Shown in pieces: positions 11,806 through 22,200 of a stretch of 64,000 nucleotides of DNA (its first letter is position 1; each line of letters opens with the position of its first letter). Below the pieces are notes generated by a model. That model was not told the origin of the DNA. It searched no databases and was given only the letters and a program-made list of their open reading frames with translations. Both the position numbers and the translations under genes were made by a program. Source of the DNA: Holothuria scabra (lineage: Eukaryota > Echinodermata > Holothuroidea > Aspidochirotida > Holothuriidae); the NCBI GenBank assembly GCA_037179385.1, contig CM074188.1, forward strand, positions 21,283,318 through 21,347,317. The letters run 5' to 3'.

Positions 11806-12008
11806 CCAGCTTAAAACACATGGGAAGTGCCGTTTCCGGCCATCTGGAGGGGTTTTAAAGCCCAAAATTTTCTTGTACGCTAAGCGCCAAACGATGGTGG
11901 CGCTCCGCTTAGATAGTCTTGACATGCCTGACCCTCGGAGGTACCAGCCCCCCCCCCCCACTTGTTACCTAGGCCCCCAAAAAAATCCCATCCTGGCTAC
12001 GCCACTGC
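11806..12008 (+). repeat. GCGCC-type dispersed repeat, copy 2, with TGGCTACGCCACTG end
   Basis: A close copy of 11461-11580 (TACATCCAGCTTAAAACACA, GCCATCTGGAGGGGTTTTAA, GATGGTGGCGCTCCGCTTAG), followed by a C-run and the terminus CCTGGCTACGCCACTG. That terminus is the same end seen on several inverted-repeat elements here (20150-20427, 23030-23213), so the GCGCC sequence is probably part of a larger DNA-transposon family. Confidence 0.55.
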
Positions 12009-13283
12009 CCAGTCCCCTTATTGGCCCCAATGACACACGTTTGCCCCAGTAAAAATGTCCCTTTTAGGATTATTAATAATACCCATACAAAGGTACTTTT
12101 CTGCTTCCATTAAGTCCACTAAAAAGCCTAAAATGTCAGAGCTTCCGGGGACCCCGTTGCGGGCCCCTGGACACCACGGATATTGCCTTCAGGATTTTAA
12201 ATAAAACTCCCTAGTGATAAAATGCCCCAAAACAAAACACTTTCAATCTCTTAAAAATGCCCTGTCTCAAATTTTCAATCACATCTTCAATTCTGAGTGG
12301 CTTCAACATTTTGACTTTGCACAATAAAATTACTGTAAAGTATGTTTCTCCTTAATCAAATGCCATAGTACTTCACTATTCCATTCTCGTCCCTTACATC
12401 ACCCCACTCCTGAAATAAATTCATAGTTTAGAATCCTTAATTTGAATATGATTTTCGACCATTTTGGAGCCTCTCAAATCACTTAAATCGCTGAGTTCCC
12501 CGGGATGTGCACCTAAACCCCACTAGGGGCCCTTAGGCGGGCCCTTGGGCCCCACGACAATGGGGTTTTGCGCTTGGCGCAAAACCGGACGCCGTATGGG
12601 TCACCATTTTGTCGGCTGCAAAGGCTTGTGCCCCCCCGCCAAAAAAATATCTTCCGCCGCCTATGTACCATGCATAAAGACTACTAACGGTTCTCCCCTG
12701 CGTTATTGTTTCCCCTTCCCTCGACCCATATCACTGTGACTGGGACCCTACAGAAATGTAACGTGATACTCTTCCATACCCCTTCAATTGTTACCTGGAA
12801 ACGATAAAAACAAACTTTAATCCACAAAGATTTCAAGGGACAACGAAATTGTGTAGAGAATGATAGAAGCTTATAAGTTGTATAAAGCAGGTCACGATCC
12901 AAGGAGGATTCTCTGTCCCCACCTTCCCCCTTAGCATTAGCGTTTTTATACCTAGGACAGATTTTTCCAACTCCTTTCTTGAGGCGACCCCGTTTAAGGT
13001 CACAGCATCAGATTGCGACCCCAAGGGATAAAAGGCTACCCCTCTCCTCAAAAAGGAAGAATCACAAATTCACCCAACACTAACGCAGACCCGTAGAGAT
13101 TGTGTTAATTGAGGTCATGTCTGGTTCAGTTAGCTGCAGTATTACTGGAGGAGAGATATTTACGTTTGATTAAGGATTAATTGACAGATTTTCCAATATT
13201 TTGGAACCGAGTTCACGACCCCGTATAGGTGCTTTACGACCCTAATGTTGGGAAACCATGATCTAGGAAACATTCAAAAGAAA
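12009..13283. other. No gene recognised
   Basis: Mixed sequence with G/C runs near 12500-12660 and short overlapping frames, none with a recognisable domain. No RNA gene or clear repeat boundary is visible. Confidence 0.35.
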
Positions 13284-13346
13284 GTGTTAACCCCCCCCGC
13301 TCGACTTGAACCAATAGGTTGGAAACTGGGCCGTAAAACTCCATCT
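13284..13346 (-). repeat. SINE-like repeat family S, copy 2 (fragment)
   Basis: The reverse strand reads AACTAACTAAC-type units, then ATGGAGTTTTACGGCCCAG and TTTCCAACCTATTGGTTCAA, matching the head of family S. As in copy 1, a short tandem repeat (here TTAG units) adjoins the head. Confidence 0.55.
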
Positions 13347-14060
13347 AACTAACTAACCCTTCGTTTGAAACACCTTTCCTCTACATGCAGGATCCGAGTC
13401 CGTGAAGTTCTGCCAATCAGTTCAGTTCAGTTGAGTGTATGTCGTTTATAAACATATTTACAAAGATGCATATAAAACAAGATGCATGGTGAAATGTAGA
13501 GTTATAAACAGGACGCTAGAAAAATAGTAATATGTTTGTCAAAGCTATCGACCTCTAAAGTAAGTAAAAAGAAAGTTAAAGGAGTAAGAAAACAGAACAC
13601 TTAACATGTATTAAAGCCAGAAGGATCCACAGCGACCTCATGTAAAGTAGTTGCCGAAAATCAAGTAAGAAACAGCATACTCTCATTGACTGTTTATTAA
13701 CAATGAACCTAATGATGCAGGCAATAAATCAATACCTATGATCTACACAAAAGATCAAGGGATCCATTGTTGGTGCCGTATTTTAATTTATTTCCGCAAT
13801 CCGTCTCAGTTTGTAGATGAAAACTCATTCCCACGTGAATAATTCGGGACCCTCACATTACTTCACGGCTTAAAGTACTGATATTTTGGGGGCAAAATGG
13901 AAAATTTCTCACTGTTTCCTTCGAAATATACCGTAGCAATCAAAATGTCTGTCTGGAGATTTGCGGTTATTTCCAACGGGAATGTTAACAACAATTCCCT
14001 GTTTCAAGCACTTTACAAGCCAAATTAAAGAACCAGTGACACGAAGGTGGGGCATGGGTT

Positions 14061-14710
14061 AGTTATAGTTATAGTTACAGTTACAGTTACAGTTACAACT
14101 ACAGTTACAGTTACAGTTACAGTTACAGTTACAGTTACAGTTACAGTTACAGTTACAGTTACAGTTACAGTTACAGTTACAGTTACAGTTACAGTTACAG
14201 TTACAGTTACAGTTACAGTTACAGTTACAGTTACAGTTACAGTTACAGTTACAGTTACAGTTGGTTACAGTTACAGTTACAGTTACAGTTACAGTTACAG
14301 TTACAGTTACAGTTACAGTTACAGTTACAGTTACAGTTACAGTTACAGTTACAGTTACAGTTACAGTTACAGTTACAGTTACAGTTACAGTTACAGTTAC
14401 AGTTACAGTTACAGTTACAGTTACAGTTACAGTTACAGTTACAGTTACAGTTACAGTTACAGTTACAGTTACAGTTACAGTTACAGTTACAGTTACAGTT
14501 ACAGTTACAGTTACAGTTACAGTTACAGTTACAGTTACAGTTACAGTTACAGTTATAGTTATAGTTATAGTTATAGTTATAGTTATAGTTATAGTTATAG
14601 TTATAGTTATAGTTATAGTTATAGTTATAGTTATAGTTATAGTTATAGTTATAGTTATAGTTATAGTTATAGTTATAGCTATAGTTATAGTTATAGTTAT
14701 AGTTATAGTT
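14061..14710 (+). repeat. Hexanucleotide array (AGTTAC)n/(AGTTAT)n
   Basis: About 108 consecutive 6-base units. After two AGTTAT units the array is AGTTAC from about 14073 to 14550, with small interruptions near 14096 and 14261. It then switches abruptly to AGTTAT from 14551 to the end, with one AGCTAT variant near 14676. Valine-threonine and serine-tyrosine open frames across it are repeat artefacts. Confidence 0.97.
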
Positions 14711-17522
14711 AATTAGTTATATGAGATTTAACGACACTCCAACGCGGATGTGTTATAAAGTAACAGACGACTCGATAAAATGTTCAAAGTTTAAATTTAT
14801 TTTCTGATGTGGTTCAAGTTCAAATTTGGTTTCCCTTTATATTCGCCTCTTATGACAGGAGGGAAATAACCTGTGCACACTCTTTAATCCCCAGCCCACA
14901 TGAGGGGGAGTAGAGCATGGGTGTGTGCATCGGTGTAAATGTGGAGAACGTAAAGAAGGGGTATGATTGTTGCATTCGTCATGTGTAATGAAAGTTTAGG
15001 CCTACCGGATGACCAGGCAGTAATCATTTTGTGAAAAAAAAAAAACGTATACTTAGAGATTTGAAGCTTGGGCAGGGATGAGTTTAAGTGCAACTTTTAA
15101 CATAAGAATAAATGATTTCTAATGGAAAATATCGACACGTTTAGTGGGTATTTGTCGAGGTTCGCACTTGATATCTTATGGCAGTTATTTATGAAATCAA
15201 AGTCACTCGAAATTTTCCGGCAAAGACAATTATCCGAAAATTAAAGGTAGGCCTACATGCTATCCATCCGGTCTGTGTGCAGGGGGTATAAGAGAGGGTT
15301 TCGTCCTAATGAATAAAATGTATATTACCAACATTTTCTCGCGCCTGCGTCTACTTCAGTGTGATTGTTTTTCTTTAGAATTATTTCTAACGCATTCGAA
15401 TTATTCACGATTACCAGGCGACTTAAAACAAGTTCTTATGCAAAATTTATTTCCAGCTCCCACAACCCATTGATATCTGTAGAAATTTCTGATTTTCTCT
15501 CAAATGATTAGCGTGCTCCAGACGTTAGATCAATGTTGTCTTCATTAGCAATACCGTCTGATAGCAAATCATGGAAATTCACATCATGAAAAATGAATGT
15601 TTTTTCTTTATCTATTACCAGGTGAAAGACTCGATTTCTGCAGGCAGATACATTCTTTTCTTTTTTTTTTTGATGGCCAAGAGCTGTCCAAAAACAGTTC
15701 CCTGGTTAGGAGGATTGAATCTGCTCCGATGCGGAACACACATTTGGCATAAAACTGTCTGTAAAATTTGTCAAACCGTCTCCGTCGTTAGTAGCGATAT
15801 ATGCCTCTTCAGTGATGAAGAAATTACCCTTTCAAAGGGAATTCACACATGAAGAATTGAAAAAATGATGATAGACTTCTAGTCCTAGAAAATTTAGCCC
15901 TAAAACATATAGTAATCACAAGTCATTTTACGATGGTTAGAATGTTACTAAAGGTGACTGCGGTATAGCTTTGAGTGTTTACTGTACTTTTTTGCAGGAG
16001 AATAATTTTCAATACAGAGATTGCAAAGTCGATTGTGGGACTTCTCGACAAATGCACTGCAACTTTGTAGCAGATTTGTTACTATTGCAACATGAGCATT
16101 CAGGCAGGGGTTACCCCCCTCCCCTGCGGAGGTGTTGAACAATCCGACAAAAATACGACAAATCCCAGGAGTTGCCAGAAAGGGTGGTTCACGCAATAGT
16201 AAGGGGTGAAAAATGAGGTTATGTGGAAGAAATTTGTCACTCTTTTTATATTTTAACTTATAAAGGAAAATAAGAAACTGTTCTTAAGAAGAAAACCCGA
16301 GAAGAAACTCGTCGGAGCAGACACTTTGTTATTTTCAAGAGAAAGGAGAAAAAATCATTGATGAGGCTTTGGTGTGAAGGGCAATATATTCGGATTCGCA
16401 TTGCAAATTGCGGCCAAACCTCAGTTAGAAAGACCATTTTGATTGAACTTTGCACCTTTGCAAATGATACGAACCTTTGTTATCACGTGTCTTCCTAATT
16501 AAGTTCTGATTTGCTGCTGCTTTTTATTAACTAAATGGAGTAAAATCTACCCTTATCCTTTTTTCTCCACACTGTTTTCAATGTTTGTTAGTATGTGCAG
16601 AGTATATCCAATTTTCCCAATGTCTACATGTCTGAACATGTGCACTAGCGCACCCAGGGGAGGCATAAGGTCATAACTTTGCAGTGTGCGAACTTATACT
16701 GAGAGAGCAGTTTTGTTGCAAAAGACTGCTTAGATTTTACGTACATGTCTAGGAAATGAAATTCCTGGTCATCTGAGGAGCCGATTTTTCTGTACGCTCC
16801 GCGCCAGCTGGTGGAAGCGCTCCGCTTGGATGGCCCTAATGGCAGAATTACGTGTTTTCGGGCAAGAAAGACAAAAAAAACTGAAATGCTCCAGTGCACC
16901 TATGCCGGTCACTAATGTTCTTTTATTTTGAGTACTTAAAGTATCTACATTTAGAAACAAATTTTACTTCAAAAAGATAGCGTGCATGGCATGAATTACA
17001 TGTACAGACACACAATTATTTCTTTAATCCCTATTAACACAATTTAACTTTCAAGATTATTCCTGTTAAGGTCGAAAATCTTAAACCATTTTGCATCTAG
17101 ACCCCTGGAAAAGGCCAATAATTTGCAAAGGGAATGGGACACTTCCTCCCCTTAAACTTCTCCCCCAGACGGGCGATCATTCAACATACTGTATCCCCTT
17201 CCCACTTCAGAGAAAACTTGACACCAACTGAACATGTGATAGAAATACCGTCATGTGCATTGTAAAACCTAATATTCCGCTTTCATTCCATCTTTAACCA
17301 GAGAGTTTAAACAACTCCCTGCTTTAACTGACTTTGGGTTATCAAAGGACGAACTATGAGTAGGGGTAGGGGCGGCGAAAGCTGCAACCCTCGTACCCGT
17401 GAAAAGTTTCCAAATGCGTCTTCTTTGTTCATTCGATCTGTAAAATAGGACAAACATTTGCAGTATTTTCCTTAAGGTATATATTTGCCGAAATATGGCG
17501 GTAACTTTCATCTAAGGACATT
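14711..17522. other. No gene recognised; GCGCC-type repeat fragment near 16.8 kb
   Basis: Open frames at 15571-15852 (plus) and 15948-16196 (minus) have no recognisable domain and no supporting splice pattern. At 16770-16835 a fragment of the GCGCC-type repeat occurs (TCTGTACGCTCCGCGCCAGC, GAAGCGCTCCGCTTGGAT). The rest is ordinary AT-rich spacer. Confidence 0.35.
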
Positions 17523-17697
17523 CACTGTAAAAAATGTCTGTACATTTACAGAAAATAAAATAAAGAAAAACAAAAGAATACATAAAAAGTGCTGTCAACT
17601 CATTGACAGCACTTTTTATGTATTCTTTTTGTATTTCTTCATTTTTTCTTCTGTTATTGTACAAAAATTCTGTAACATTACAGACATTTTTTCAGTG
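17523..17697. mobile_element. 175-bp hairpin MITE, CACTGT...CAGTG ends
   Basis: The element begins CACTGTAAAAAATGTCTGTA and ends in the imperfect reverse complement TACAGACATTTTTTCAGTG. The centre is a perfect 27-base inverted repeat (17572-17598 against 17603-17629) around a 4-base loop, so transcribed copies would fold into one long hairpin. The terminus resembles the larger elements at 21532-22494 and 46225-47579, including a CTGTAAATTTACAG-like subterminal word and a TA on the right flank. The family is probably TA-targeting, but the left flank reads TT, so this is not proven. Confidence 0.75.
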
Positions 17698-18898
17698 TAC
17701 ATATACCCCCGACGGTTGTCCGAAACAACGTTCTTTAATTAGTCGAGAATAGCCACTAACACACCTATGGATTATCTGTATGAGGATGTGGTATGCATAC
17801 CAATGACCTAAAGATGATGGAAATGCTCCCAAATAACTTCAGTTGCGGCATTTTAATTGAATGTACGTATACATACAAGTCCAAATTTGGCATAGATTTT
17901 CACCGAACATCAAAAAATGAGAAACGTTTATGTAAATGATGAGGACCATGTTAAATTGAGACAGAATAAGGCAAAACGCCAGCAGTCCAGTGCACCCCCC
18001 CCCCCCACCCGTTTGGGACTTTTCACAACATCGCCGGGAAGCAGGATAAATTTGTAACGATGATGGAAATCGGTAATCCGGAAGACCTGACGTATTTTGA
18101 TCGGGGGGAGGGGGGTAAACTCTTCATTCAAAAACCCATAACTAGAAAAATACCTTCATCAGATTATACAAGGTTAAACAAGCAAATAAAACAAAATAAA
18201 CATCAGATCTTTTCCTTTGTAGATCCGTGAGTAAAGGGAGCTTGGAAGGTTGAGAGAAGGGTCTGTACTCCTCTTTAAATTGTTTGAATAACTATGCCTT
18301 TATCCCCAACTGCAAATCTTTCTTTAGAACCTTCAAACTTAAGCCCCTGAAAATTGCATAGTTTGAATAAAATTTGTTTTATCGCCTTGGAAATAGTCTA
18401 CAACCACCAGTTCCAGAGGGTGAGAGAAGTTTTAAAGTTGAGAAATTCGTTGACAATTGTCATATTAATTCACAACTGAAGGTGCGATTGTTTCTAGAGA
18501 ACGGTACACATGCAGTCCCTCCCTCGATCATTTTCCTGCGCCGGTCTTAGTTTATCGAAAGTTTATTGCAATTTGTGAATTGAACAGATGCACGACGAAA
18601 TTTTGCCTATATCTAATGCAAATGTGCATATTGAATAGGGTGTCTTGGGCGAGTATATTATGACAAAAGAAGACTTCCTAGTCAGATTTCCGAAGTTCCC
18701 TGGGCGGAAGCTTGTCCAAATTGGTGGTCCTTTTGTAAACGAAAACGCAGTGAAGCGCCCAAGTTCGTCCTTTTTCTTGACTAGCAACGTTTATTCCATC
18801 ATTCAAACAGTGGAATGATGTTCTCTCAGAAGTAGATGCTTCTAGTTCTTTTGTGCCATACCAAAGTTGATGGTACCGCTTCCAACAAAGTCGTGCCT
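17698..18898. other. No gene recognised upstream of the TIMP-like gene
   Basis: Contains a C-run near 17995-18007 and short frames without recognisable domains. The last few hundred bases presumably include promoter sequence of the TIMP-like gene. Confidence 0.35.
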
Positions 18899-18900
18899 CA

Positions 18901-18930
18901 TATAAACTGAGGATAAACCCAACCCAGTCA
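18901..18930 (+). promoter_or_regulatory. Possible TATA box and initiator of the TIMP-like gene
   Basis: TATAAAC lies at 18901-18907, followed about 25 bases later by an initiator-like CCAGTCA near 18924-18930. The start codon is at 19080, implying a 5' leader of about 150 bases. The match is short and could be chance in AT-rich DNA. Confidence 0.3.
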
Positions 18931-19079
18931 TCCTTTGTGTTGACCAGGCTTTAAAATTGTCCAGAACTGTCCTCAGCTTTATTACGTCCATCGTCGCACC
19001 CATGATCGTTTAACATTGCTGCTGGTGAAACCTGCTACCAACATTGCAGATCTTCAGATTTCCTTAGCTTTGCTCGAAG

Positions 19080-19212
19080 ATGGAAAGCTCTCAGAAAACT
19101 TGTATTTTCTTCTTAAACCTTGTAAATTTTTTGGTTCCATCATTAGCTGAAAGTTGCATCTGTCCACCATCTGCAAAGTCCTTTGAGATGAATTTCTGTC
19201 TTGCTGACTATT
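19080..19212 (+). CDS. TIMP-like gene, coding exon 1 (signal peptide and CxC start)
   Basis: ATG at 19080 opens 44 codons plus one base. It encodes the signal peptide, the CICPP start and Cys40, and ends at LADY with donor GTAAGT at 19213. This start was chosen because a hydrophobic leader immediately follows and the cleavage site would expose the TIMP-type N-terminal cysteine. Confidence 0.78.
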
Positions 19213-22200
19213 GTAAGTTTCATAAATTTTAATTCATTATAGTTTCATTTATTTTATTTGTGCAAATTTTGGAAAAGATCTTTCCTTTATTTTTGAATCA
19301 TGGTCATGAAACAGATAAGTACAGAATTCTTCCGTAACTAAGATTTCGCTTTCCGGTCAAATTGGTTATACAGTACTTTTATTGGCAAATTAAGTTTCTA
19401 AAACTTAAAAAAACTGTTTAATAAGAGTTACTCTGTCTACCATTTATTGTGAAATTAATTTTGCGACGCTTAGACATAGAAAATAACCCTTGACCGATAT
19501 CGTTTTCAATATTAGTCTGTGCCTGGTTATTTTAAAATTTGAAAACAAATCCTTTTAAAGTTAATGGGACAATCGGTGCTTTTTATCGTTTTCTCTTACA
19601 CCCTCGCCTTTCCACTTGCACATTATTAAAAAATAACTCTAAAGACAAATAAAAAATTGAAGCTTTTAATAACTTTGGGAATTTGTTAAGGTCACGCCAT
19701 GTTATTGTATATCTTTTGGAAAAATTTAAGACTTTTATTTTTGAATACCAAAATTCACATTGTCTTAACTCAGTTTAGTATATCCTTCCGAAGAACATCC
19801 TCTTTCCTTTTTCCTATCAAAACACGATTCGTATAACTTCACCAACCCATTAACAAATAGCCAACTTTGTGAAATCTATCCGTGACCAGTGCTGGTAAGT
19901 TTTTTAACCAACTTTTTTAGAGTGTGTACAGTAGCGTAATAACAAGTATCAATACAGTAGCTTCTTCGGGAAGCAGTGAAAGTTTTGGTTTCGCGGAACG
20001 GTCCTTTTCCAGAGGGTCGGGAGAACTTTAAAAATGTAGTATTAATACAGTATTTGGCACTGATCGGGTTGCGCTCTTACATTTGAAATCAGCGAGGGAG
20101 AATGGACTTAGTTAAATTTAAAAACTTTTGATCATAACTTGTTAATTATCAGTGGCGTGACTAGGATTTCTCTCAAGCGAGGGTGTCATGCAGTACGTTG
20201 TGAGATCGTCGGATTGGGTGAGGGGTCTAAGAGGAATGAGAAGAGGGACTCCTTTTGAAAAATGGAAAATTTAAATTGGACGTTCTTACTTGCAATTTGG
20301 TGTCACGAATGCGACCAATTTTGAAACAAAATACTTCGACAATAGTTCACTTATTGCTAAGTACTGAAAATGACATCAGTGAGGGGTGACATGCATATGG
20401 CCCAATTCTGGCTAGTTACACCACTGTCTTTAATAACAAGTGAGCGTCGATCCCTGCGTATGTTTCCCTTACAACATTATTCGGGAAGGTTGTGTTTGTT
20501 TCAGTAAGGGCTTACTTAATACCTTTGGCCGTGTGAGGTAAAGATGTTCCCTCCTAATCTCAGCGCAGACCATACTAAATCTCTCTTCATGTTTTAAGGA
20601 CATAAATGTTAAATGAACGCTACAGTAGCGTAATGACAACACGTATCGATATCAGTATAAACAAAAAAACGAATGTCTGGTACACCTCCAATAAGTTTTA
20701 TTAGGCATACTATTCTGAGTTTATGTCAATTTCCCGTCAGTGACTGGGTGTGGGGCAACTACAAAGACTTGTGGGATAGCATTGTAAGAATCACTTTACA
20801 ATAAAGTCTATCACTTTTGCAATAAATTCACCACATTTCTAATAAATTCATATTCATCCAACCACTTTTGTAATAGCAATCTCCTTCAACCGCTGTTATT
20901 AGGACTATCATTTGTAATTGTTATGGTTGGGCAGTGATTTGCTCTCTCTGGTTTAAGAAAAGTTATATACCCTTGAAAAAAAAAATAAACTTATGTCACC
21001 TCTTTTTCGGATTTCATGAAGTAGAGACCGATAAAAATAGGAATTGTTCTTTCAGGAAAACGTCTTTCCTTTTCTTATAAACAGCTTACAAAGGTACGAT
21101 TGTCGACGCCGTGTCCGACGAAGGTGCAGGTTTCCTCACGTATGACGTCATGGTTAGAGAGGTCTTTCATGGTAATGAGGTCGTGGATGCAGGGTCAAGG
21201 ATAGAGGTCACTACATCTTTATCAGAATCTGAATGTGGAGTGATCGGTCTGCAGAAAGGAATCTACTTATTTCAAGGTAAGTAAATAAATTTCGTGAGCT
21301 GAATCTCAAAAATTTATGAGAATGACAGCTATTTTGAGAGTGTTTACACTGACGTAACAAGCCCCGCCCTTCCTATGACTACAGAACAAACAACGTGTAG
21401 TGTAGTACGTACAGCTAGCTAGCTGAGAATTAGAAAAAGCCGCGAAGATTGGTGTGTGACTGTTGATTTTTTGTCATGTAGGGGGCGTAGTTAGCCAATA
21501 TGACATCAGATGAAAAAACAGTGAAGAACTTCACTGTTAAAAATTTCTGTAAATTTACAGACTTTTTTTAACTTAAACTTTTTGTATTTTACTTTTAATA
21601 GAGATTTTCTGTATCTTTACAGACACTTTGTATTGCTACAATAAAAAAAGGTTGTTTAACATGTATTTTCTGTTTATTTGAAAAACCATTTCTGTCTGCT
21701 TTTTTAACCAAATTTTACTGCTTTGTAAAACTTTTTCTGTAAATTTACAGAAATTTTAACAGTATTTTGTATTTTTCTGATTTCACATAAATATACTGTC
21801 ATTTAACAAACATTCATTTTGTTTTTAAGCTGAAAAAGAAACAAAAATAAGCCCAAACAAACAAATAAGAAATAGCCAGAAAATTTTCAATATATAACAT
21901 GCATCGTTCTGCGAAGTTTCAGATTAAAAAAAAACATTTTTGGCAAATTTATGGCCCTATTTGAAAATTAACTTACATTTATTATAAAAGCATACTTAGT
22001 TATTACGTTCTTAGTTATAAATATCATACAACTGGTGTTTTGTGACTTTCCAATTACAAAGTTCCTAGAGATAGCAGACTACTTGACAACCATATGACAA
22101 CAAAGCATCCTCAATGTGTTTTGATTGAAAACAACTTCGTAACGACACATTACGTTGATAATCAAATACCTGATCTACGTAATGGTGAAGTGTATGTTAC

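Noticed and set aside
14047..14716. Long VT/SY-repeat proteins up to 221 codons
   Set aside because: A hexanucleotide repeat without stop codons yields open frames automatically; no splice sites or conserved flanks support a gene.
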